A stretch of 64,000 bases of DNA, taken from Caprella mutica (lineage: Eukaryota > Arthropoda > Malacostraca > Amphipoda > Caprellidae). Below are positions 1 through 10,912 of the stretch, one piece after another. Every line of letters begins with the position of its first letter. Position 1 is the stretch's first letter. A model generated the notes under the pieces. It was given only the letters and a program-made list of their open reading frames with translations, was not told where the DNA came from and searched no databases. A program made the translations under genes and the position numbers. The stretch is from the NCBI GenBank assembly GCA_947561585.1, contig CANNZV010003226.1, positions 1-64,000 of the forward strand, read 5' to 3'.

Positions 1-21
1 AATAAGGTATTTTGGTACCCT

Positions 22-405
22 TACACTGGTAATAATTTGTGCAATCATTTTTATTTCCTTTTTTTAATAAGTTGGGAAGCAATTGTCATTTATCCTGTGA
101 TTTTATGAATTAGTTATTAAATTTTTTATTACTTGAATGCAAAACAACTTATTTTTGTTTTTATTGTGAAAAAAGAAAAGTATAATTATGTATCATTTTT
201 TAATAAATTGCTTTTAATTCAAATAATTAATATACTACAAATATTTATGTTCCAAATATGTACGATTGTACGTACCTCAATAAAATCTATCTCCGCTACT
301 CTCATTTTAATTACTCAGTATCCCCTGCAATTTAAGAAACGAAAAGAAAATGGTAACTGCAATGTTATTCCATATTTCGGCAATGAAAAACACAACATGT
401 GCCCA
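22..405 (-). mobile_element. Partial copy of the Harbinger-type element interior
   Basis: This stretch matches, in reverse complement and with moderate divergence, the interior of the TAA-flanked element at 48041-49376 (its segment 48618-49015). Shared landmarks include the cytosine-rich block near 330, the run of AAATGG near 348 and the 'AAAAACACAACA' motif near 385. The terminal inverted repeats are not in view, so the copy is either truncated or extends left of the window. The short ORF at 133-417 lies wholly inside it and is not a gene. Confidence 0.7.
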
Positions 406-484
406 CCCATGCTCTAAAGTGAAGTAAATCATCTAAAGTGAATATAAATTTATTAATTATAACTTCTAAAAGCTACTTCTATCA

Positions 485-645
485 TGTCCAGGATGGCTCA
501 GTGGATATGTCCCAGACTCAAAACAACAGCAAACTACAGGGACCCTAGTTCGATTCCGGAAACACCTCTTCATTTCTTTCCCCATTTCTTCCAATTTAAT
601 TTGTATATAACAATATGTAACATTAAACTAAATAATATATAGGCG
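485..645 (+). mobile_element. tRNA-derived SINE
   Basis: An RNA polymerase III promoter is visible: an A box (TGGCTCAGTGG, 494-504) and a B box (GTTCGATTCC, about 548-557) at tRNA-like spacing. The tRNA-like head is followed by an unrelated T-rich tail containing 'ATTTCTTCCAATTTAATTTG' and 'ATATAACAATATGTAACAT'. The same B-box-to-tail junction occurs again at 19545-19665, so this is a dispersed SINE rather than a tRNA gene. The tRNA part cannot be folded into a functional cloverleaf by eye. Confidence 0.7.
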
Positions 646-715
646 AATTACATATACACTATATACAGTAAAGTAAGAAATGGCAATAAAATTAGTATGA
701 TCTTTTTGATTTCTT

Positions 716-975
716 GACACATGGTACTGATGTGTGTTACACATGGTACTGATATGTGTTTCACATGGTATTGATATGGGTAACATATGGTACTGATATG
801 GGTAACATATGGTACAGATATGGGTAACATATGGTATTGATATGGGTAACATATGGTACAGATATGGGTAACACATGGTACTGATATGGATAACATATGG
901 TATTGATATGGGTAACATATGGTACAGATATGTGTTACATATGGTACAGATATGTGTTACACATGGTACTGTTAT
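716..975. repeat. 22-bp minisatellite
   Basis: About twelve head-to-tail copies of a 22-bp unit built on ACATATGGTACTGATATGGG, with G/T and T/C variants at the edges. The two overlapping minus-strand ORFs here (628-918, 648-896) simply read the repeat as Tyr/His/Met-rich protein and are not genes. Confidence 0.9.
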
Positions 976-1006
976 GTGGTTTTGTTATGGTTAACATGTG
1001 TATTCC

Positions 1007-1045
1007 ATATGTTATACATGTGGCAAAACCACATGTATAACATAT
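1007..1045. repeat. Perfect 17-bp hairpin
   Basis: ATATGTTATACATGTGG is followed, after a 5-nt loop (CAAAA), by its exact reverse complement. The flanking sequence (about 975-1125) is rich in the same ACATGTGGTT motifs. Related motifs recur at 29270-29380, suggesting a dispersed palindromic repeat. Confidence 0.8.
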
Positions 1046-1504
1046 CGTCCAAGGTTCCAAAAATCAACATTGTAACCACATTGTTATAATGTGGACATAA
1101 CCACATGGTATACATGTGGAAATGTTTGCAGGGAGGTAACCTACTTATGTATCCTTCTTTGTAAAATATAGAACATCGAATGACTTCAATAATGGCGAGA
1201 AATTTTCTTATTATTCTATTACGAGGTTCTAGATAAGTTTTATCGAGACGGGAAATTGTTTTATCATATCGCAGCCTACAGTTTTTTAAAGTCACATTGC
1301 AGTGAAGTGTTCATGAGAGTGTAAGTGCAACAGTGTGGAGGGAAGGTAGAAGGAATAACTGCATGTAAGTACCTGAATATGAAAACGCGACTTCAAATTT
1401 TATGTTAATTTATTTAAGAAAACAACAATACGAACAATGGAGTGTCCATCTTCTATAGAACTTAGAGGTTTCTAACTTTAGTAAAGAGTTAAAGGTACCA
1501 TAAT

Positions 1505-1632
1505 GTATTGCAGAAAAGTGTATCCGTCAGCTGTAGTATGCTATTTTTGACCTTTCTTATTTTTTAAACTTAAAGAGTTTTACTCAGCGTTCAAAAATCC
1601 CTCATGAAGGAGGAGCGTATTGCTGTTACATA
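1505..1632 (+). repeat. Solo copy of a transposon end (family J)
   Basis: About 125 bp matching 20921-21060, including AAAAGTGTATCCGTCAGCTG, 'TTTTTGACCTTTCTTATTTT', 'GCGTTCAAAAATCCC' and 'AAGGAGGAGC'. No inverted partner is visible nearby, so this is a solo or truncated end of the element discussed at 20916-27990. Confidence 0.65.
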
Positions 1633-2077
1633 TTTTAGGACTCTATGTGGGAGGTCACTTTTATTACCTGCTCTGGCTTAAATAATGGAACTCATTAGGA
1701 GAGACCTATTGTTAAAGAATTGTGTCTTAGATAACAATGAACTATTATACAGAGGTGTCAGAGAAAAAGACTTAGTCTTACGCCCCAAACTTACGCCCCA
1801 CCCTGTATGTAAGTGTTTCTAACCCGTAGCTAATTTATTTTATTTTATTAGTTTACAACTATTCATTTTCTAAATATTTATATAACTGCAATGCACTATA
1901 CTGCATTATTATCACAAATTATATTGTTTTCTTTAATTTCTAATGAATTTTAATTTTCCTTACCTAATTAAATAATTTTACATTATGTAAATAAAACAAT
2001 AATTTTTCTTACTTTTTCAATTTGTATATTTAATTCTCAAATATTAATAACCAAATATATTCTAATTAACTGACCAT
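1633..2077. other. AT-rich spacer, nothing recognised
   Basis: I see no ORF, hairpin or tandem repeat that can be supported here. The last few dozen bases before 2078 probably continue the gypsy reverse transcriptase fragment interrupted by the foldback element at 2087-2677. Confidence 0.5.
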
Positions 2078-2086
2078 TCTTCTTTC

Positions 2087-2677
2087 GGTGGCTGGTCAAT
2101 TGATCTCCGGTCATTTGATCCCCGGTCATTTGATTCCCAGTCATATTTTTTGTTTGTTCATATATTTAGCACATAATAATATATTAAGATCTTTATTTCT
2201 ATATAAAATTTGGTATTTACTATTTAAAATATAAATAAAACTTGTGAAACAATTTTTATAATAAATTTTATATATAATAAAAAGATTAAAGATTTCAAAC
2301 AGCTAGAATATATTATCGCAACAAATTGATTATTTTTATTTACAAATAATTTAAACAAGTAGTTAGAGAACATATTACGGGTGGTAGGAAATATTAACCA
2401 ACTCTTACAAGCTAAAGTTAGGTATATTCTAAGCTAATTTCTTGTTAGTTGTTTTTACCCATATATTAATTAATAGTTTCTTTAAAAGACTTCATCTACT
2501 GCAAGGTGCATATTTCTATTATATCTTAAATAATTAATATATTCACATATAATAAATGAATAATAGGTGTATAAACAAAAAATAATCAAATGACCGGGGA
2601 CCAAATGACCGGGGATCATATGACCGGGGATCAAATGACCGGGGATATTTTGACCAGGGATCAATTGACCTAGACCC
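2087..2677. mobile_element. Foldback element A, tandem-unit arms, 9-bp duplication
   Basis: A 591-bp non-autonomous element. Both ends carry inverted arrays of a 15-16-bp unit (GGTCATTTGATCCCC on the left, its complement GGGGATCAAATGACC on the right, about 2094-2145 and 2586-2668). The extreme ends are GGTGGCTGGTCAATTG and CAATTGACCTAGACCC. It is flanked by a perfect 9-bp direct repeat TCTTCTTTC (2078-2086 and 2678-2686). The flanks join into one gypsy RT reading frame on the minus strand, which confirms the boundaries. The interior is AT-rich without coding capacity. A 9-bp duplication is typical of Mutator-like elements, but no transposase supports that placement. Confidence 0.85.
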
Positions 2678-2686
2678 TCTTCTTTC

Positions 2687-3089
2687 TTATAGGCACTATA
2701 GGAGATGAGTATGGAGACTTTCTATATTCTAATATGTCAAGATACAGCAGCTCAAGACATCGAGTCTCTATTTCTTTAGTCACTAGTTCAGGAAATCTTC
2801 TGGGTCTCAGCCATATTGGTGTGTTGTCCTTTAGGTCAATATTATGAGGTAGCACTTTTTCTTTTCCCACCTCCTGGTCATTTTTACCAAATGCATTCAG
2901 AACTGCATGTAACATCTCAACAATACGGGACCTCTCTATCTCAGAATTATTGTCTCCTATGTCTACTTTCAGATTTAATTCCCACATTGACCATATTTTT
3001 TGTTTGTTTATTTCATCTATCTCATCCACTTCTATTATAGCACTAATTTCTCCAACCTTCTCACCTTTCTTTAATTTACATTTACACAT
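2687..3089 (-). pseudogene. Ty3/gypsy reverse transcriptase fragment
   Basis: The minus-strand translation contains the segment that precedes and begins a gypsy RT domain: a DNTPIWLRPRRFPE-type motif, an EIE/LDI stretch and SPYSSPIVPIRKK, where RT motif 1 begins. The same motifs occur in the pol of the plus-strand gypsy at 40800-40970, so the two are related but distinct families. The frame continues past foldback element A into KKNGQ-like sequence just left of 2078 and then decays. It is a dead fragment with no gag, integrase or LTR nearby. Confidence 0.75.
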
Positions 3090-3664
3090 TTTTTGGTTTG
3101 ATAATTACATTGTGACTCTTGATTATCATTAACTATTATATCATCAATAGATTTCTATTTTTTGGAACTCTTTCCTTCAAAATACCATTTCTTATCAGCT
3201 ATAAGCATAGTAAACAGAGTACAAGTATACCAAGTTTCGAATTCAAGTTGTTCCAGTCTTCAGAAACGATGTAAACAAATGACGTCACATATAGTATTGT
3301 AAAAGTGAGAATTATATAGGTGTGGCAACGTAAATTGATAGAATATGTCAATGAACAGTATGTTTGGTTAGCTTTCAGTACCTAGATAATCTTTATATAT
3401 TTAAGTACGTTGTACAAAATACATCCATGTTAAAACAGTTGAGTTATAATCAACTATTAACCCTATAATGTACATGGAATTATCAACATAATATTATCTA
3501 CGAAAAATTTACATATAATATTTGTATAACTAAAAAAAAATATTTCACTCTTTATAGCTAGCTAGGCTAGCTATGTCCAAAATTTATGAATACATTTTTC
3601 ACTCTCCAAAAGTACCTAGGGTAAATTACGAATTATCGGTAAGTTTCACATCTTTGATCATATA

Positions 3665-3832
3665 AGAAAAACGATATTATAATTGTTATTGTAGGTATCA
3701 CGAATACCACTTGAAATAAAAATTACTATTATTATATAAAATAGTAATTTTTATTTCAAGTGGTATTCGTGATACCTACAGGTATCTTGGATATCAATTA
3801 AAATAAAATAACAGTTATAATATCGTTTTCTC
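3665..3832. repeat. Hairpin MITE with perfect 40-bp arms
   Basis: The core (3691-3779) is a perfect inverted repeat of about 40 bp per arm around a 9-nt AT loop. The arms contain GGTATCACGAATACCAC and its complement. Outside the core a second, imperfect inverted layer continues (ACGATATTATAATTGTTATT against its complement near 3810-3830). The GATACCAATTGAAATAAA-type motif recurs at 18155-18180 and 60540-60570, so this is one member of a dispersed hairpin family. Confidence 0.8.
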
Positions 3833-3850
3833 TTTTATGACTTAGCCTCT

Positions 3851-4873
3851 TTGCTGACTTTGAGTTATTACAAAGTGAAGGCTCCAGAAAGATGACTTTT
3901 CGACATTAACAAAGCTAAAAAGTGCTGTAATTAGGGCCTGGTTTCATGATCGAGAACTGGCTATAATGTGTTCAACTTTGGTCAATTCTTTGTCAAATCA
4001 TGTTCAGATGCTCGTAAAAGCAGACGGAGGTCATACCTCTTATTAATTAAAACATCTTTTGTACCATTGACATGTTTTTTTTATACAAAAAACTTCAATT
4101 TAGCAAATAGTTATATTATTTCATCACTGTCCCAATTAATTTGCACAGCACTGTAGCTACTCAATTTGTCAGATACAGATGGGAAGTTATACATTTAATC
4201 CAGATACCATATGGTGCTATGATGAGAGATTTCAGGTACTACAATATAAATATAAGAATTTTCTTGATGAAACTGATCTGAAGAGGAAAAATCAGGATGG
4301 ACATGGTGCCTTCAACAACTGAACGACTTGTGAACAATTCAGTGATCTACTCTTGAAAGTACTTGAACTAAACTAGAAAAACAATGTAGGAGTCTAGGAG
4401 AATGTACTTCACTCACATAGCATAATTATTTGGTTATGGTATCTGAGGTTGTTTTTATATCGCTACATACAACAAGGAAAAACAATGATATTCGAATGAT
4501 AATCGTCTATAACGTCAATTATATAACGATGATATTCGGCTTTAATATTTGTGTTTGGTCTACTTGCGTTTTAAACATTGATATACATACAATATTTTAC
4601 TTGTCATAATAAAATTTAAACTAACTATAACAATGTTTTAACTATTACGAACTATAAAAACAAAGTAAAAAAAACTCTGAAGATAACGTTATCTAATAAA
4701 TAAACAGTAATATGCGACAGATAAATCCTTCATTCATCCTATAATAAATGCCTAATAACATTTTTTAATAGTGCTGGTTAGAATAACTCGCACGGTCAAC
4801 TGAGGAAGTTCGATTTTTGCGGTCCAACTAGTGATAAGGAGTTTTTTAAGATATTAAGTAAATTGAAAACCAT
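3851..4873. other. Upstream region of the HEPN-NACHT gene
   Basis: There is no supported coding sequence; the 62-codon frame at 3968 shows no recognisable features. A plausible 5' splice donor (CAT|GTAAGG) ends this stretch at 4873, so its 3' part may be a non-coding first exon. No convincing TATA box or initiator can be assigned by eye. Confidence 0.4.
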
Positions 4874-4991
4874 GTAAGGTGACGTTTAATATGTTTTATT
4901 ATGAGTTATAAAAAAAATGAAAACACTTTCCGATCTCCCTGTGGTATTTTTTATAATATTATTCACTCATTCTCATTTTCCTCTCCTGCAG
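4874..4991 (+). other. Candidate 118-nt intron in the 5' UTR
   Basis: A donor GTAAGG at 4874 and a strong acceptor, a pyrimidine-rich tract ending CTCTCCTGCAG at 4991, bracket 118 nt. The acceptor lies only 18 nt before the favoured start codon at 5010. This is the main reason for preferring 5010 over the upstream in-frame ATG at 4917, which would sit inside this intron. The donor is less certain than the acceptor. Confidence 0.45.
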
Positions 4992-5009
4992 GTTATACTC
5001 CTGAGCACA

Positions 5010-6934
5010 ATGGCTTCTTTATCTCCTCAGACTCTTCCACAAGAGGATTTGAATTTACTGAGGAATGACCGCATCAAATTCGAGTGCGGTCCCATGGTCT
5101 ATCGGACAATAATAGAATGGGGCTTTGAGAAGCCTGATGGAGTGACGATCAAAGACCACGTGGAAAACCTAAAGATTGAAGAGAAACTTGGCATAAGAGT
5201 AAGACCATGGTTGAAGAGAAATAAAGCAGCACTTGACAAAGAAGAATTTTCAAGCTTTGATGTAACTACTCTGCACGAACTTCTTCCAGTTCTCTGCTGT
5301 GAAAAAGTCAGTCAAACTGGCGGGAAAGAGTGGGAAGATAAACTCAAAGATGAAAACAGTATAGAGTATCTTCTCAAAAAGATAAAAAGCTTCAGAAATG
5401 ATGTGAGCCATGAGCATATCAAAGCAACCGAAGACCCCAATATTGAAGACAAGAAAATATTAATGATAAAATGCATCAGAACTGCTGGCACACTCTACGG
5501 CAAAGACCAGAAAGAAATTGATGCAAAAGTTGCAGATTTGGATGATAAGTTTGACGAGTTGGTACGTGAAACAACAAGCTCTTATGAGAACGCAGTAAAG
5601 AATGTTACGAAATTGGTAGAAAAGGAGAGTGCACCTTTCATGCTAGAGAAATATTCTGAATCATTCTGTATCCCTTTGCCAGGCGGTCTGGGAAAAATAG
5701 GTACTTCCCAGATCTTTCAGTCCGTAAATTTATCAGTCGCTGTTAAAGACAAGAATGAACAGAAAAAGAAAGAAAACGTTTTCAGCTCCTCTGAGCTATG
5801 CAATCACGTCACTAATAAATTTGTGGTAATCAATGGTGGTCCAGGCTCTGGAAAAACTACTCTCATGCGAAATTTGTACCAAAATATCTTGGACAATTCA
5901 GTTAATGGAAGTGAAATGAGTTACGAGGGCGTACGTAGATTCAGAGTACCTATCTACATAGAATGCCGGACTGAACGACAGAATAAACTTAGTGATTTTC
6001 TAAAGGAAAACATTCCCAATTTGTATTCCCCAAAAGAAATCATTTCTGACGCATTCAAAGAAGTGAAGGGAAAAGTCTTCTTAATTGATGGCTACGATGA
6101 AGTCAATCATAAAAGCAGAGAACTGGTTGATGAAATAATACCCTTCTGTAAAAAATATGATGCTACATGCATTGTTTCCGGCAGAGTTGATGCAGGGAAT
6201 AATTTCATCAGCAAACTGGAAGAGAAGAGTTTCGAATACAATGAAATGCTCATCGAACCCATCAACGAATTGAGAGACAAAGTGAGCTTCTTGAGGAGGT
6301 ATGGTGATAAGATGGGTGATGGTGTAGATTCTGAAGAACTGGTGAAGAGCTTTGAGAATCTGAATGAAGATGCACAGAAAGTGTTCTTATCACCAGTTCT
6401 TTTGGCATTATTCATCTCTCTGTTCTTGAATAACAGAACATCTTTGTCTCAATTGCACAATGAACAAAGTACTTACAAAGCAATAAGAGAAATCTTCTCT
6501 AAAGAAATAGAGAAAAAGTTGAGAGAGCACAACGTTCAGACTCCCAAAGAAACAATTAAATATATTTTTGACTTGATCAGTTACTACAGTCTCATGCTCT
6601 TCAATTGTAAGAAATATTTCTTTGAAGAAGATCACTACGAAAGCTTAGTCAAAAAATGTCAACAGAAGTTGTCTGGAGATGTTGATATTGGAGGGTTACT
6701 CACTTGCATCCTAACCCCGGAGACCTCATTGAAACTCGGTAAAAATTTGACTTACGCTTTCACACACAGCACAATTCAGGAATATCTGGCTGTAGATCAA
6801 GTGATCAAGAACATGGAAGAGCGTAACATTGAATGGAATTCATGGCTGCGTTTAGAATACAATCTTCGAAAGAACTTTCTAAAATGTCTTGGAGTGTCTA
6901 CTAAAAAAACTCACGTTAGAAAGGAAGTTCATCG
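5010..6934 (+). CDS. HEPN-NACHT STAND NTPase, coding exon 1
   Basis: This exon encodes about 641 residues of a STAND-type NTPase, a class that uses ATP-driven oligomerisation for intracellular signalling, often in innate immunity. The N-terminal part resembles the DZIP3-like HEPN domain of animal NLR-like proteins. It has a HEPN signature R129-N-D-V-S-H134 (R-x4-H) that in active family members is an RNase site. The NACHT domain shows Walker A GGPGSGKTT (276-284) and Walker B VFLIDGYDEV (356-365). It is followed by a helical region that includes a FTHSTIQEYLAVDQV motif, typical after NACHT modules. The start at 5010 has a good context (CACAATGG) and follows a splice acceptor at 4991; an upstream ATG at 4917 adds an intron-derived leader. 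Exon 1 ends in codon phase 2 at a consensus donor G|GTAAGT. No leucine-rich repeats are recognisable. The frame is fully open, unlike the surrounding transposons. Confidence 0.88.
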
Positions 6935-7119
6935 GTAAGTAATTAAATTTTGATTAATAATTGTTACTTATTTCCTATTAAAGTCTGTCATTTCAAACAT
7001 TTACTAATATAGAAATATCCAGATAGGGCTTTGATAAAAAAAAATTGGAAAGTGGGAGGGGTGTCAAATTCTTTCCGTACTTCACAACCGAAAGTAAACA
7101 GTTTAGACTAATTATATCA

Positions 7120-7315
7120 ACATTAATGACAGACTGACATCATCTGGTACATTGTAACGACAGACTGACATCATCTGGTACATTGTAAGGATAGACTGAC
7201 ATCATCTGGTACATTGTAATGACAGACTGAAATCATCTGGTACATTGTAAGGATAGACTGACATCATCTGGTACATTGTAAGGATAGACTGACATCATCT
7301 GGTACATTGAGTATA
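7120..7315. repeat. 30-bp minisatellite
   Basis: About six copies of a 30-bp unit around GACTGACATCATCTGGTACA followed by TTGTAA and GAYAG. Copies differ by only a few substitutions, which suggests recent expansion. It lies within intron 1 of the HEPN-NACHT gene. Confidence 0.9.
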
Positions 7316-7394
7316 ATGAATCTGATCAGTTCCAATGAATTATCTATTACTTATTTCTCACAATATTACGCATACAAACCAGTTGTCAAGGTGC

Positions 7395-7523
7395 TATAAC
7401 GGATTATATAATCCTATCACACTATCCTAATATAAGGTATGATCATATTATATTATCATACTATAATGTATAATCCTATATATTATCCTACTATAAGGTA
7501 TAATCCTATTATATAATAATAAT
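7395..7523. repeat. AT-rich tandem motif (left of retrotransposon)
   Basis: Irregular repeats of TATCCTACTATAAGGTATAA. The same motif resumes at 10843-10912 on the other side of the retrotransposon, showing that the element inserted into a pre-existing simple repeat. Confidence 0.7.
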
Positions 7524-7832
7524 TTATTGAAGAAAAACTAAAAACATAAAGTAGCCACACAAAAAAAATGCATTTCATCAAGCCTATATCAAGTTTCTTA
7601 AGAAACTTTTTAGGCAAATTTTCTTACTTTACTTATCCTTAATTCTACACTGCAAAGTTAATAAAATACAAAAATAGACAAACATAAATCAATTTATAAA
7701 GAAATGAATAGGATGAAAAAAAAATATAGAAATTGTGTAAAAATCCTTAAATAGGCTATCAACGAGAACTGATAACTAAAACTAGCAAACTCCTAAGTAG
7801 GTACTACTGCCGATCGTAACATAATTTTAATC

Positions 7833-8099
7833 TTATACATAGGTAGCTAGCAAGTGGTCCTTAAATTTTTTCTTAAATGATGTCAACGAAACAGAATTCC
7901 GAATGGTCAAAGGAATATCATTCCAACAGACTGGCCCATTATAATAAAGTGAACGCTGACACTGTGCAAGACGTTGGAATTGAGGACTTGCGTTGTTACG
8001 AGTTCTAGTTTCATAATTATGAGAGGGATAAGTAATATTACCCGATAATTGCTTATTATATATATAAATACCAAGACTATATTTGTAAATCTCTCTCAA
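7833..8099 (-). pseudogene. Retrotransposon C-terminal conserved segment
   Basis: The 88-residue frame contains a YETRTRNN-like motif and the block YYNGPVCWNDIP followed by FKKKFKDHLL, a conserved tail in CR1/Rex/Daphne-type pol proteins. It is separated from the RT by a frame disruption near 8100-8200 and ends the pol coding region at a stop near 7833. Confidence 0.8.
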
Positions 8100-8201
8100 T
8101 CGCAGGATTTTTGTCTAATAAAAAAAGAGGTTTAGAATGAGCTAAATAATCAGATCAGGTAACTATTCTTATTATTTGCTTTTGCAAAAGGAAAAGAGGT
8201 T

Positions 8202-9291
8202 CTAAATGATTATTAGAGGCACACCCCAGACGAGAATGCCATATAGTAAATATGGGTTGACTAAAGCATAGTATAGATTAATTAATATATTCTGGGGAAC
8301 AAATGTGCAAATTCTGTACAAAAAACCTGCTGTTTTAGCTAGTTTAGCGCAAACGTGCTGAATATGGTTAGCAATGGTCAAATTATTATCTAGAAGAACA
8401 CCAAGAAAGTACAAATTATCAGAAAAATCAAGGTTAACATCACCAATTTTTAAAGTCACTGGTGTTACAATATTCCGTGTACGATTCGTTATTAACAATA
8501 TAGATGTTTTACTGGCATTCAATGACAATCTATTATTAATAGTCCAGTCAAGCAAAGTAACCAAATCATCATTGACTGCATGAATAAGAGAGGTGTAACA
8601 GGTATCACCAAGTGCCAGGGTAGTGTCATCGGCAAATAAAGTAAATTTTAAGTTATCAGAAATCAGTGGCAAATCATTGATATACAATACAAAAAGCAAG
8701 GTCCCAAGACACTACCCTGAGGCACACCACTTGACACAAGTTTAAAACAAGAGACAACAGAACCAATTCTCACTCTCTGGGTTCTATCACTAAGATAACT
8801 GCTCAGTTACGAAAGAGCATTACCCCTAACACCATACCTACTAAGTTTTCGCAGCAAGATATCATGATTCACCGTATCGAAGGCCTTCTTAAAATCAAAT
8901 GAGACACCCAAAATATGATTTCCATTATTAAACCTCTCATACACATAAAATTCATAATGGCGTCAGTTGTGTTTTTGAATTTCTGAAAACCAAACTGAGA
9001 TTTACAAATGATATCATGCTTATCAAGAAATCGTAACAATCTAAAACTGATACACTTTTCAAATATCTTACTAAGTAGCGGCAATACTGAAATAGGTCTG
9101 TAGTTATTTAGTTCAAATTTTAAACCAGATTTAAAGACAGGAATGACAGTTGCTTGTTTCAGGATGTCAGGGAATTGACCTGTTTGAATCGAAGTATTAA
9201 TAATTTTACTTAAAAGATCAGATACAATATCAACAATACTCTTAAATATTTTGGTTGGAATATTATACAAACCATAGCCTGAATTCTTCAA
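8202..9291 (-). pseudogene. Retrotransposon reverse transcriptase region (broken)
   Basis: Frame 8869-9291 carries the ATVIPVFKSG and NNYRPISVLPLLSKIFE motifs and the HDIICKSQFGF motif. Frame 8202-8699 carries the catalytic LFADDTTLA motif and the later NHIQHVCAKLAK block. The segment between them (8700-8868) is shifted and contains remnants of the RT palm. These are the canonical motifs of CR1/Jockey-type RT. At least two frame disruptions rule out activity. Confidence 0.85.
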
Positions 9292-9315
9292 CTTCCCGGC
9301 GACATTTACTATTTC

Positions 9316-10696
9316 TTAATAGAATACAGGTAAAAGAAACATCGATTGCGGAACATTAGGAGGCAAATTTAACCAGGGATCCCCAGTTGGAGGAGGAATT
9401 TGTGAATTAAGATTACTCGCAATATTTGTGAAAAATTCATTGAATTGTTCAGCAATAACAAAGCTGTCAGTAACCTCAATATTATCAATAATTAGAGACG
9501 ATGTGTTTTTATTAGTTTTACTGTTCATCATCAGATTATTAATTAATTTCCAGGTAGATTTAGTATTGTTTTTATATCTCAAAAAACAATCTGAATGAAA
9601 AGATTTCTTAGCTTCCCTTATCACGTTAGTCAATGAATTTTTAAAGCGCTTGTAATCGGATACTGGCATGGGATTATTTTTCGACATCTTATAATATTCC
9701 GATTTCAACTTGACAGACCTAAGGATACCAGAAGTTAACCAAGGCTTATCGAGTCTTTTATGAGAGTCATGCTTGACTTTCAGAGGAAAACATTCACAAT
9801 ATAATTTACTCAAATTATCACAGAAAATGCAGCTCCAATCAAGCCCACAACATCCATCCCTAAATCTGGCTACGTTTCCCGATGAGTGGTCACGAAACTG
9901 TATTTTGACGAGTTTATCATGATTATAGGTAAAATCCTTAATAATGAAAAAAGTTGGAAGAAGATCAGTTACGTCAAGCAATAAAATTCCTGAAAGCACA
10001 TTACGATACCTATTGTACCAAACATGATCTAGAAGAGAGGGTCGACCAAGTTGGTCACCACAAGGAAAACTGGTCGGTTTTGAAATAAATGATAAGAAAT
10101 TATTCGAAAACATACTATAAACAAAATTTCTCACTCCACGACCTAAATTTTGATATTCAAGCAGATCGACATTTAGATCACCCGTCAACAAATCACAGTC
10201 ACCAAATAGTTTCTACTCTATTACAAAATTGATTAAAAGATCCACTAGGTGGGCGATAAACAGCGATATTAGTAACTGAACGCCCATTCGAAGTAATTCT
10301 CACAACACATATTTCAATATCCTCATTAACAATCTGCAAATGCTCCACCTCTTTTACGGACAAATGGGCGTCACAGTAAACTGAGACTCCGCCCCTCCCC
10401 CCTCGACTCTCCCACTGTGAAACCCAGTAAAATCTGGTCTCCGTAAGCACAATTGAATTGAAATTAATAGTCAAAGATTGGATAAATGAGAAAAACATCT
10501 CATGGTTTGCATTAAAGCTACGAATATTGAAATTACATAAGGAAATACAATTACCACATGATGAGTAAACTTCATTAAATTCGGCAACAGTATAGTACTT
10601 AGACTGCTCAGATGTACCCAACGAATCAAAGTAGAAATCAATCAAATTTTCATCAGGATCAATGTTCACAAATAGATCACCGTTCATAGTAAACAA
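9316..10696 (-). pseudogene. Retrotransposon endonuclease region (broken)
   Basis: Two adjacent minus-strand frames encode an endonuclease/exonuclease/phosphatase-type domain. The N-terminal part (10199-10696) has the CNFNIRS start motif, LTETRF and a YRPPSG motif. The second part (9316-10191) carries the GDLNVDLL motif and a LLDHVW motif near its start, followed by the linker to RT (DSFVIAEQFNEFFTNIA). The frames are separated near 10195, so the gene is not functional. The endonuclease of such elements nicks the genomic target to prime reverse transcription. Confidence 0.8.
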
Positions 10697-10842
10697 ATAT
10701 TAGGATGTATAACTGTGACTCTAAGTACATAAATGAAGAGCTACTACATAAAGGCACACTAACTACATAATTGAAAGTATGCAAAATAAGAGAGTCTAGA
10801 TACAAAGAAGATAAAATCATTTAATAAGAGCAGATCAGTAGG

Positions 10843-10912
10843 CTATATTATCCTACTATAAGGGATAATCCTATTATATTATCTTAATATAAGGTATTAT
10901 CCTACTATGAGG
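10843..10912. repeat. AT-rich tandem motif (right of retrotransposon)
   Basis: Continues the TATCCTACTATAAGG motif seen at 7395-7523, giving the other side of the retrotransposon insertion. Confidence 0.65.

Larger units (their letters stand above)
7530..10842 (-). mobile_element. CR1/Jockey-superfamily non-LTR retrotransposon, dead
   Basis: A minus-strand pol gene broken into several frames covers an apurinic-type endonuclease, a reverse transcriptase and a conserved C-terminal segment. The low-coordinate (3') end lies in AT-rich ATTATTATA-like sequence, as expected for CR1-like elements that end in short simple repeats rather than a long poly-A. No ORF1 is recognised. The RT and C-terminal signatures fit the CR1/Rex1/Daphne group, which is common in arthropods. 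It is antisense inside intron 1 of the HEPN-NACHT gene. Confidence 0.85.

Noticed and set aside
485..560. Functional tRNA gene
   Set aside because: A and B boxes are present, but the stems do not form a convincing cloverleaf and the tail recurs at 19.6 kb, so it is a SINE.
628..918. Two overlapping minus-strand ORFs rich in Tyr, His and Pro
   Set aside because: They translate the 22-bp minisatellite in different frames; no real protein signature.
4917..5009. Upstream start at 4917 giving a hydrophobic signal-like leader to the NACHT protein
   Set aside because: The segment ends in a strong polypyrimidine tract and CAG acceptor, so it is more likely intron; the hydrophobic residues come from that tract.
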